DNA of 64,000 nt from Viola odorata. Its lineage: Eukaryota > Streptophyta > Magnoliopsida > Malpighiales > Violaceae. The position numbers and the translations under genes were made by a program. The notes under the pieces are model-generated. The model had not been told where the DNA came from. It ran no database searches and saw only the letters and a program-made list of their open reading frames with translations. The stretch is from positions 45,455,656 through 45,519,655 of the forward strand of contig OY829539.1 of assembly GCA_963691705.1 (NCBI GenBank). The letters run 5' to 3'. Below are positions 1 to 9,805 of the stretch, piece by piece; the stretch's first letter is position 1; each line of letters opens with the position of its first letter.

Positions 1-484
1 TTGATTTGGGAGGGATGAGAGGAGAAGATGATGATGGCTAATTTGAGAGATTAGGTTTGTATTTAGGAGAGAAGGAGGAAGAGTTTTGGTTTAATTGGGA
101 GAATTGAGCAATTTAGGATAAAGGAGGAGTTTTGATTTGAGTGGGTAACGGATATATTATTGAATAAATTATATTATCGTTGGAGAGATAATGATGAGGT
201 GAGTTTCTCTCTCACGAATCTGCTTTTTGGTTTCGTGTTTTGCCCATCGATTCTTTCTCTCATGGACTCTTTCCTAGACCTGGGTTAAGATCAATTTCAA
301 CTTCAACTACTTCCCTATTTTTCTCCTGCGAAAGAAAATCAATCAAATTGCCGATAAGATCTCCTTAGTTTTTATTCAAAGAAAAATCACTAAAATAAAG
401 AAAATGAATTAAAATAAAATAAACGCATGGGTTGCCTCCCATGTAGCGTTCTTCTTTACTGTCTTGGACTAGACGTGATCCTCC

Positions 485-2229
485 TCACTCCTCTAAAAAT
501 TGGTGGACTTGAACTTGCTCCACCGTGTAGCTCTGGAAACCTTCACTATAAGGTTTTAGCCTCTGACCGTTCACCTTGAACGTCGTTCCTGTCTTCATAT
601 CCTGAATATCTACAGCACCATAAGGATAAACGTTAGAAATAATATATGGACCCATCCACCTAGATTTTAATTTCCCAGTAAAAATCCTAAATCTAGAGTT
701 AAATAAAAACACTTTCTGGCCTACATAAAAAGTTTTATCCTTAATTAAACTGTCGTGATATTTCTTGTTTTTATCTTTTATTAGCACAAAATTCTCATAT
801 GCGTCTCTGCGCATTTCTTCCAACTCTTGTAGTTGGAGCTTCCTTGCTGCTCCATCTCTGCTCAGCTCTAAGTTATTTTGCTTGATTTCCCAAAACAATA
901 TGTGTGCTAGCTCCACAGGAAGGTGGCATGCTTTCCCGTATACAAGGTTGTATAGAGTAGTGCCGATTGGGGTCTTGCATGCAGTTTTGTACGCTCACAA
1001 TGCGTCATCTAGCCTTTGACTCCAGTCCTTTCTGCTTGGATTCACTGTCTTGGCAAGGATGGCTTTTACCTCCCGGTTGGAAACTTGGTCTGGGGGTGGT
1101 AGGCTGTGGACACTCTATAGTTGACCTGATACTTGGCGAGTAAGGTTGTGACCACCTTGTTGCAGAAGTGGGTCCCTCTATCACTGATTATCACCTTAGG
1201 AATGCCAAACTTGTTCAAAATATGAGACTTTAGAAAGGAAACAACAGTCTTGGCATCATCGGACGCAGTAGCTTTGGCCTCAACCCATTTTGATAAGTAA
1301 TCAATAGCAAGTATAATGTACTGGTTTCTCCCAAACCTGGGGAAAGGACCCATGAAGTCTATTCCCCATACATCAAATATTTCACATGCAAAAATAGGGC
1401 TCATAGGCATCTCATTCCTAGCAGAAACATTGCCAACCTTTTGACAGTTAGGGCATTTCATGCAATATAAATGGCAATCTTTAAAAAGTGTAGGCCAATA
1501 AAAACCAGATTCGAGAATCTTTAGTGTTGTTCTCTTTGGTCCGAAATGACCTCCACATGCTTCTGAATGGCAAAACCTTAAAATAGATTCAACCTCACCT
1601 TGTAGAACACATCTCCTCAAGACTTGGTCTTTCCCAATATTCCACATATAGGGATCATCCCACACAAAATATTTGGAATCCCTTCTTACCTTTTCCCTCT
1701 CTCTGTAGGTCATATTCTGGTCGAACATACCTGATGCCAAAAAATTTGCTATATCCGCATACCATGGTCTTTCCACCAGGGCAAGGATAAGACTCCCGTC
1801 AGATCCTTCTCCCAGGGCAAAGAAAAGGTCCTCATCAGGAAATTCTTCCTTGACTGCTTCCGAGTCTGGTTCAACGAGGATCCTGCTCAAGTGATCTACT
1901 ACAAGATTTTCTTTGCCACTCTTGTCTTTGATTTCCAGGTTGAACTCCTGGAGTAGAAGGATCCACCTGATCAATCTTGGCTTCGTTTCCTTCTTGATCA
2001 ACAAGTAATGCAATGCTGCATGATCAGAATAGACAATTACTTTAGTTCCAAGTAAATACACACGAAATTTATCCAAAGCAAAAATAATAGCAAACAACTC
2101 CTTTTCAGTAGTTGTGTAATTTTTCTGTGTGTCATCCAACATGCGGGATGCATAATAGATTACATGTGGGTCACGTCCTTCCTTCTGCCCTAAGACTACA
2201 CCAACAGAGTTGTTAGAGGCATCACACAT
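485..2229 (-). pseudogene. Element A RNase H-integrase, frameshifted
   Basis: From 2229 down to 1066 one frame reads the end of the RNase H domain ([14 protein letters not shown], then [11 protein letters not shown] and [11 protein letters not shown]), the H2C2 zinc-binding region ([10 protein letters not shown] ... CMKCPNCQK) and the integrase core, including WGIDFMGPF and ISDRGTHFC with the first two catalytic Asp. The frame breaks after YHPQT at about 1085. The segment normally holding the catalytic Glu (NGQAE) is lost there. The integrase tail resumes in another frame at 916-485, with the typical [17 protein letters not shown] and NGQRLKPY blocks. The enzyme is therefore inactive as read. 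Confidence 0.85.
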
Positions 2230-3432
2230 TATTTCAAAAGGTAAATCCCAGTTAGAGGCTTTAATAACAGGGGTTGTAGTTAATTTCTATTTCAGTATAT
2301 CGAATACAACCTTGCAATCCGACCCGAACTGGAATTCCACGTCTTTTTGTAGCAGCCTACAAAGAGGCGCGGAAACCTTTGAGAAGTCCTTTATGAATCT
2401 TCTATAGAAACCCGCATGGCCTAAGAAAGAGCGTACTTCACGCACGTTAGTAGGATATGGCAAAGAATCAATCACATCTATCTTAGCCTTATCTACCTTT
2501 ATACCCTTTTGAGAAACTATGTGTCCTAGAATCAAACCTTGGTCAACCATAAAGTGACACTTTTCATAGTTTAAGACCAGGTTGGTTTACAAACAGTGCT
2601 TAAGAACTTTTTCTAAATTTTCTAAACACTCGTCAAAGGAATTACCGTAAACGGTAAAATCGTCCATAAAAACTTCAATTTCTTTTTCAATAAATTTAGA
2701 AAATATGCTCATCATTCACCTTTGAAAATTCGCAGGTGCATTACAAAGTCCGAAAGGCATATGTTTATATGCAAAAGTCCCAAAAGGTATGTAAATGTAG
2801 TTTTGTCCTGGTCCTCAAAAGCAACGGGTATTTGGTGAAAACCAAAATACCCGTCGGGGCAGCAATAGTGAGACTTACCTAAGAGTCTCTCAAGCATTTG
2901 ATCGATAAAAGGGATAGGGAAATGATCATTCATGGTGGCCAAGTTAAGTCTGCGATAATCGATGCAAACTCTCCAGCCGTTTTGCACTCGAGTGGGGACT
3001 AACTGTCCTTTCAGCGTTCTCTACAACCGTGATCCCTGTCTTCTTCGGTACCACTTGCACTGGACTAACCTAAGTACTATCAAGGATAGGATATATAACT
3101 CTAGCATCTAAAAGTTTTAAAACTTCCTTTTTTACCACATCCATCATAGGAGGGTTAAGCCTCCTTTGTGGCTGTCTCACGGTTTTCCTATCCTCCTCCA
3201 AGTGGATCTTGTAAGTGCAAATGGTGGGTGAGATCCCTTTTATGTCTGCTATGGTCCAACCTATCACTTCCGTATTCTCATTCAAGACTCTTAAAAGTCT
3301 TTCCTCCTCGACTCTGGACAACTTGTTTGATATTATCACCGGCAGGCTCTCTCCTAGACCGAAGAAAGAGTACTTTAAGTGACTCAGTATTTTTAAGTTC
3401 ATAAATATCTTCATCATCAATATCGATAACAT
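2230..3432 (-). pseudogene. Element A reverse transcriptase fragments
   Basis: Separate open pieces carry RT blocks: 3432-3070 ([21 protein letters not shown] and [18 protein letters not shown]), 2987-2712 ([11 protein letters not shown], then [15 protein letters not shown]) and 2550-2287 (GHIVSQKGIKVDKAKIDVI and [13 protein letters not shown]). They are separated by frameshifts and stops. DNA between 2700 and 2560 still encodes the FMDDF-type catalytic box in another frame. No functional enzyme can be read. Confidence 0.8.
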
Positions 3433-3960
3433 TCACAAAATTAAGGCAATGCAAACCCTCTAGATATCTCATCGCGTCATGCATATTAAAAGAAATTATT
3501 TCACCCATAAATTCCAAAGTCAAACATCCCCCAAAGACATCAATTTTTGCTCGAGCAGTCCTAAAAAAGGGTCTGCCTAACAATATTTCAGTAGACTTAG
3601 AGGTATGTTCATTACCCATATCCACCATATAAAAATTTGCAGGGAAAAAAATCGTTAACCTGCACTAATACATCCTCTATAACACCAACAGGGTATATAA
3701 TTGATCTATCAGCTAATTGAATTACCACCCTAGTCTCTTTTAATTCCCCAATATTTAAACTCTTGAAATAGTTAATGACAACACGTTTATCCCAGCACCC
3801 AGATCGCATAATGCATTCTCAATAGTCTGATCTCTAATTTTACATGAAATTACAAAAGTTCCTCCATCCTTGCGCACTTGTTCGGCATTTTTTCTAAAAA
3901 ATGGCTGAAATGTTTTCATTCAGATTAATCCTCTTGATCGTCACTCAAATATACTTAAAT
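3278..3960 (-). pseudogene. Element A protease / gag-pol junction remnant
   Basis: Frames at 3809-3612 and 3628-3278 contain ETRVVIQLADRSIIYPVGVIEDVLVQV and [19 protein letters not shown], blocks that follow the aspartic protease active site in Athila elements. The DNA from 3810 to 3840 encodes the active-site neighbourhood, but the frame is broken at about 3790. Sequence stops resembling gag-pol at about 3960 where LTR B starts. Identification rests on close similarity to the intact protease of element E (around 62.0-62.4 kb). Confidence 0.75.
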
Positions 3961-3967
3961 TTATCCT

Positions 3968-5588
3968 GATGCCTAAATGCACAAATTAATGTGTATAGAG
4001 CAAGACAGGGTCGAACCGCAGAGATTGAAGGAATGAATTGCTAGTGAACAAGTATGACAAGGCAATATGCAACAGATCTAACCAAAGTAACAATAAAGGG
4101 GGGGTTTTATTTTGATTAATAAATTAATCAACGCTGAGTAGGGGAGCTAACAAAACAGAATTGGAAAGTACTTATCTAGGGCACGAAAGTAAATCGTAAT
4201 CCAGGGCAAGAGATGTAAATTGTATTCCAGAGCAAGAGATGTAAATTGTATTCCAGAGCAAGAGATGTAAACAGATCGAATGCAGGAAAAGTAGTGAAAA
4301 TGATATTAATCAAATAGGACGAGATCTTAGCGAAAGGTGTTCCCTTGGGTTGTTTTCTAGGTCGGCTAGTCATCGGTGCAGAGGTTTTCCAGACTCATGT
4401 GCAGATCTGCTATAGGGACCGCGTTTCCACACCGCATCCCCTGCTTACCTTCGTAGATAAAAGTCACCCCCCATTTCCACATATGAGGTGACCTTGACGT
4501 TCAGCCATCCTCCCAGCTACCTTCCTTGTCATCAAAAGATAGCCTTGACCGTCCGGCCTGTCACGGGCTCGAAGTAGGGAGGCTAAATTCAGAACGCCCA
4601 TGAAGGAGAGGTAAGACAGATCTAGGGCGCGATAGCTCAGCTTGTCAGACTCGTATCGCATACCCTAGATAACTGTTTACCCCTAGGTGAGGCCTCTCGC
4701 GCTGCCTCCCCTAGGTGCCTGCTCTAATTCCAGGGCTTCGCGTCAGTTATAACCCTGGAATATGATGTTACTCATGCAGAAATACTAAAAGATGATCAAG
4801 CTCTTAACATTTCTAGACAAGCATGTAATTAAATCGGTAGACAGTTATATGCCACAAAAGAATATGTTAAGCATGCATTAGACCTCTTAGCCGAACTCTA
4901 CAACCCGTGGAACACCCTTCACCAAGAAAAGGGTATTTAGCTACTCATACTATAGTATAAACAGTAGGTAGATAGAATCATGTAATGATAAACTAAAGAA
5001 AGTAAAAAGGGAGTAGAGTAAACCGGTAGATTAATTAATAATCGAAGAGGAAAGTTGTTGACAATGGCTGCTCTTGATTGAGAAGAGGAGATGATCCCCA
5101 GAAAATAAATACTGAAACTAATGTAAGAAATTATCCTTGGAACAGCCGTCCTTACAAAAATCCTAAAACTATGCTTATATAGCCTAAACTAGCTAGGAGA
5201 CAAAAACAGCTAAGGGCAATGAGGGCGTAACAGCACACGTCCTTGCAAAAGGAATATTCTGGGATCCCTGACATGCCTGATGCCTTCTGGAAATGCCTGG
5301 GATTCCATGCGGATCTCAGAAGATGCTTTCTTTGGAAGAAGGCTCAGAACTGTCGAGGCCTTGAGATAGCGCACTGGTCTGGTTCGCGTCGAGGTCTTGA
5401 CAACATTCTTTCTTCTAGACCTGGAAAATGGAAGTCCTCAGAAATGCTCTAAAATTGCTTCTTTTCGGCTTTTTCCCTCCTTTGATGCTAATCTGCAAAT
5501 AAGAGTGAAATGAGGGTCAAATGGCGACTTCGAGCCCCCGAAAGGGCTAGAAAAGAAGGTAAAATCATGACCATGAAACGTGCTATCA
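3968..5588 (-). repeat. 3' LTR of element B (about 1.62 kb)
   Basis: The LTR is defined by its minus-strand start TGATAGCA (5588-5581), directly after a polypurine tract (GTGTGGGGATGTT), and its end GGCATCA at 3974-3968, giving TG...CA ends with a short inverted repeat. A TATA-like CTATATAAG lies at 5182-5174 on the minus strand, about 400 bases into the LTR, as expected for U3. Near its 3' end (4006-4028) is a block reading, in sense, as CTCTGCGGTTCGACCCTG, also seen in altered form in LTRs D and E. Length agrees with LTR D (1561) and LTR E (about 1606). The exact end (3968 or a few bases away) is not proven because the partner LTR is missing. Confidence 0.7.
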
Positions 5589-5627
5589 AACATCCCCACA
5601 CGGCCCCTATGCTCGCCCTCAAGCATA
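5589..5627 (-). promoter_or_regulatory. Polypurine tract and stem-loop next to LTR B
   Basis: In sense orientation a hairpin TATGCTTG-AGGG-CGAGCATA (5627-5608) is followed by a purine-rich GTGTGGGGATGTT that abuts the LTR start. The tract is the expected plus-strand primer for reverse transcription. Element E has the same arrangement at 57426-57464. Confidence 0.75.
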
Positions 5628-7150
5628 AACAAAATTGGAAAGTCACCTCATTCCTAAACATACATAATAAATTTCCAACACCTAGAATTGGCACGCCATC
5701 CTACAAGCTACACCAACCAGAACACATCCAGACCTAGGAAACACCTGCATCCGGCTGATAGAATAACGACCCTATCAACCAGACTTTTCCATATCTAGCC
5801 TAGTCACCAGCAGCCCTCACAAAGATGTGTATTTGCACTCATACTCACAATAAAATATGTGTTTAGGCTACCACTCATGAATGCAAATAACACAACACAG
5901 ACATGGTTTGCACGTCAATTCGAGTACTGTAGAACACATGCATGGGCAATCGACAATCGGAAAAGCATCGCATCAGCAAGAAGAAAGAAACGGGATCGAA
6001 AGAGTTAGAAAGGTGGAAGAGAGGAGTAGGGGATGAACAGAAGAGAAATGAGGGGAGAAAAGAAGGAAAGAAAAAAAAGGAACTAGGCAAAACCTGGTTG
6101 GATCCCTTGGCTGGGAAAAAGCGAAGTGGCGAAGCAGCTTTCATCGAGGGCACGAGATGATTCGGGGGCTAGACAGAGGTCTTCTTTTGGGGGCAGGAAA
6201 GTCTTCTTATTGAGGCTTCAGATGCGGATGCTTTTACTTGGACGTTCGGTGCCCTTCTCCTCTTATTTTTAAATTTAAATGTTTTTTTTTAAAGAGTAAA
6301 CCGGAGAGGGCACGAGATGATTCTACCAGGGCACGAAACTTTTGATCTTCCGCTCAACGCTCACCTTTGATCTGCTTCCAGCATCGATGGTGACTTCTTT
6401 TTCGCTTCCCCACACTTGAATGTTTCTGGGGCTCAAATTGTATGAATGGCCTAGGGCTCGAAACTCTTTCAAGCTTTTGCTTTTCTCGCCCTAGATTCCT
6501 GCTTTTTGCTCAGAAGTCTTTTGCTTTTGTCTTCCTTCCCCACACTTAAACTCGCCTGCTTACTTTAGGTGTCTAGCCCTCGACGTTACCCTCAATAATT
6601 GCTACCTCACCTGCCAAGGAAAAAGATCAAGAAAAGGCGAATGGTTAGGAAAGAGTATGAAAAGAAGGGGAATGTTGGGGGCTCGAAAAGAAAAGAGAGA
6701 GAGATGGGAGAAAAGAAGGAAAGAGACATTGATGTGAAGTTTTCTGTCATTTCTAAGCTTTCCCATGTCCTAACAGTGACTATACCCAGGGATATCATGC
6801 AAGCCTAGACTGTGCCTAGCTAAGCATTTTTCTCAAAAATAAAAAGGCATAAAGCTCAAATATGCTCACGGGATCAAATTATGACTATTGGTGTCGTGGC
6901 CTAGATATAGATATAAGGGCTAGCAGGTCTAAAAGTGCATGTTCAGGCATAGGTGCTATGGATGTCATGCTTCTTTTATGCATCAAAAGTTGAAAAACGC
7001 ATGCCAAAAATGAGGGTTTGAAAACTGATAGTGGGAAAAGTTTCCTAGCATTCATGGCTAAAAATAATAAAATCCGAAGATCATGCAATCATGCAGCAAA
7101 CGTGAAAATAAACATGCAATCACACAGGCAAAACACATATAAATAATTCC
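5628..7150. other. Element B 3' untranslated region
   Basis: No convincing gene. The region holds purine-rich stretches (about 5990-6090 and 6610-6740), a T-run near 6280-6292, two extra AAGTGTGGGG-type words read on the minus strand (6408-6419 and 6536-6547), and many copies of a GGGCTCGAA / GGGCACGA word typical of this element. Confidence 0.6.
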
Positions 7151-7186
7151 CTCCCCATACTTAGGCAGCGCATTGTCCTCAATGCG
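7151..7186 (-). promoter_or_regulatory. Internal stem-loop plus purine tract of element B
   Basis: In sense the sequence reads CGCATTG-AGGA-CAATGCG (7186-7169), a perfect 7-bp stem with an AGGA loop, then TAAGTATGGGGAG (7163-7151). Element E has the equivalent at 58471-58506 with a compensatory base-pair change. It may act as an internal polypurine tract or an RNA signal; this is inference. Confidence 0.65.
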
Positions 7187-7435
7187 GGGAGAGTATAAAA
7201 AGGAGTTCAAGAAATATAAGTACAGTACAAAGCAAAAATAGTAAAATTGTTTAGTGCCCCTTTCGGGGCTGGAGAGATGAAATTGTTCGGGGGTGGGTTA
7301 CTGGGGTGGCAAATTTCTGCGGGCAACTTCAGCCGTCAAAGCTTGAAGTTCCCGCAGGATAAGCTGGAGAAGTCTCGTCTGGGTCGGGTCATAGATGATG
7401 AGAGGAGTCGGGGGCTGGCTTCCTGATGCTGCATT

Positions 7436-9249
7436 CTAGCCTTGACGAGTTGCTTCCGTTTGGGGCACTTGATTTTCGGGGGCTGGAGGGATGGCATTGG
7501 AGCGGGGGTCCGAAAGATCTGGATATTCAAAGATACCGCCATTCTTGGTCCCGAAAACCTTCTCCGCTGCTGGGGCACAACTTGGGTAAAAACTCAACAC
7601 ACCACGTGAGAGACATAAATGGCCCATGGCATCCAAGGTTCGGATATCCAAATCCTTGAATGCCAGGGGCTCAGAAAGGTTACTAGCAGCCAGGTCAATG
7701 TTACGCATCTTTACAGCAAACAGGGAGATAAGGGATCCAAAAATAGGCCCACGGCCACCATTTAATACATGCAAGACACCCGAAGCTACCCAAAAACCTA
7801 GATTGACCCTACATTTGTGTTTCATGCACCATAAAAAGAAAAGTTCCTGCACAAATATCTGTCCCGAGGAACCAAATCTTGCTGAAAAGGTGAGGGATAG
7901 ATACCGGTGCAGGATACGCAATGCAGGGTCAACTATTTCATGGGCTTTACTACCCTTAGGATCATACTTAACAGTAGGTTTATTGGTTAGCTCACGAAAA
8001 GCAGCAGTGGCATCAAAAACAGACGGGATAACAGTTAAGGCATTCTTGTACAGAGGGGTGTTCAGTTCATCTTTAGTGATAAATCCCAACCAGCAATTAA
8101 ATTCACCCAATGTTAGATGCTCCCATTTGGTGGCTAGTCTAAAATTGATCAAACCAGGGGTAGAGGAGTTTGGACCGACCTTACCCTTGGGCCTAAAAGT
8201 GCCATCTACCCAAGAAGTAGTGAAAAACTCAAGGGAAAGCTCAACAAAGGTCGGGTGCTCCAAATAGAACAGAGACTCCCAACCAATGTTGGCCACATAC
8301 TCCCTGACCTTGGACTCAATGCCCATCTTAGCAAGAAAATCAAAATCCAGGCGCACACATGAGCTAACACCCTTGGAATTCAGCAAGGTTAACTTGTCAA
8401 GAGAAGGTTTATCATTAAAGACAATCCATTCATGGGGTGAGGAAAGGTCAGAAGTCACCTGTTGTGAGCCAGATCTGGGGATAGATGAAGGCGCTATCTC
8501 GACCTCGACATCCTCATCTGTTTCGGGGGCCCGAAGCTTTTTGGAACTCGAGGGCTTGCCGGCACTGGTGGCTGAAAGTTTCCTCTTGAGACTCACTGGT
8601 GTACCGACTGCAGCTGGCTTGGCTTCAGCTTTGGACTTCCCTTTCTTAGCCGCTGATCTTGCTGCGGCTGCTTTCTGGGCCTCGAGATCTTCCTCCTCTT
8701 CGTCTCCCTCAACTTCTCCACTTTCTCCCATTCCCTCCTTCATAACCTCATCCTCCTGGCCAATACCAGTCTCTGCTTGGTCCTCCATGACCTCGGCTTC
8801 TTTGTCAGAGACTAGGATGTCCTGGAGGACCTCCTCCACCGTTAAGGCAGGCTGAGGAGATAGGAAACGATCGACGGCCGCGTCAAGGGGGGACTGCTTG
8901 GCTGATGTAGAGAGCTTTTTGGTTTTGGACTTGGCCGTGGACGATCCAGGAGGGAGCTTCACCATACGACCGCCTCTAGTGGTCATCATGGTCGGAGGAA
9001 TGGAACCTGTGACTTCTATGTCATCTTCCACCGGAGTGAACTCTCTGATCTGCTCCACGGTTGTGGATGAGACCGCCGTAGGAGAGGGAATGGGACGTGG
9101 CTTGACAGACGGCAGTGTGACTGTTTTGTACGAGGCTGAGTTTGGTGTAGCTGACTGGGATCTAGATCTGGAAGGAACGGGGTCGAAGTGTCCACCGGTT
9201 TAGGTCCAGCAGCGTTCTTGCGGGCTGGCTTTTTAGTCTTAGGTGCCAT
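7436..9249 (-). CDS. ATHILA ORF-1-like protein of element B (env position)
   Basis: A 540-residue frame is open from 9058 to 7436. The first 190 or so residues are low-complexity, Ser/Pro/Lys/Glu-rich, with Lys/Arg clusters that could serve nuclear import (KRKLSATSAGKPSSSKKLR). The following globular part (around IGWESLFYLEHPTFVELSLEF and FRLATKWEHLTLGEFNCWLGF) looks like the Arabidopsis retrotransposon ORF-1 (ATHILA ORF-1) family, which lies between integrase and 3' LTR in Athila elements. Its function is unknown. I see no signal peptide or membrane segment, so 'env' describes position only. A better start, Met at 9249 (MAPKTKKPARKNAAGPKP), is in another frame; a one-base indel near 9180-9200 would connect it. 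Confidence 0.7.
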
Positions 9250-9805
9250 TGATGGTGAGGAAAGGAAGACAGTCTTGGGGATGGAGATTGTGGTGGAGAG
9301 AGGATAGGGTTGCGTGTTTGGTGAGGGAGAGAGGTGAAAGTGATAGGTTTGAAAGTCATATGAGTGAAAATTATATGGGAGCGTGAGAGAGAGAGTGGAA
9401 ATCACAGCTGGCAATAAATGCCACAGCTTTTGTATTGATGAGGCCTGCCTTTACTGCGCTTGTCAGGCCACGTGGCGTCCTGGGCGTGGAGCACGACGAC
9501 CCATGCGTATCTCAACTGCCTGAAAAGGAGAAAAACTTGTAAATTTCAAAAAGGAAGTTGGTTGATATAAGATATGGACAAAAAGAGAGAATAAAGGTGA
9601 GTTAATGCTAAATAAAAGGAATAAAATCATAAGTGAAAGGGATATATTATATACAATTAACAAAACCTGGAAATAAAATCAAATAAAATCAGAGAATCCA
9701 AAAAGGTGGAAAGAGGATAAGGGAGAGAGAAATGATTCAGACGGCATATCAAATGCCTCCAGTGTGGTCCATTTACTCGTCGGGACCTCGACGTGCTTTG
9801 ATACT
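9250..9805. other. Spacer between integrase and ORF-1 of element B
   Basis: AT-rich spacer with no convincing coding sequence. It would serve as the leader of a spliced or subgenomic ORF-1 message if one is made; no splice signal was identified with confidence. Confidence 0.5.

Larger units (their letters stand above)
1..3967 (-). mobile_element. Element A: decayed Athila-type Ty3/gypsy retrotransposon, 3' half
   Basis: On the minus strand the order protease, RT, RNase H, integrase runs from 3.96 kb down to 0.49 kb, which is Ty3/gypsy order. Protein motifs match the Athila/Tat branch and resemble elements B, D and E here. Below 485 lies untranslated sequence; the block at 429-448 (ggttgcctcccatgtagc core) recurs downstream of the element E integrase at 58749-58768, so it is a conserved post-integrase block. 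The left end is cut by the window. The right end stops in the gag/protease junction at about 3967, where the LTR of element B begins, so B appears to have inserted into A. No LTR of A is visible. Confidence 0.85.

Noticed and set aside
7626..8855. Long plus-strand open frames opposite ORF-1 of element B
   Set aside because: They are mirror frames of the low-complexity and globular ORF-1 coding sequence and show no family similarity.
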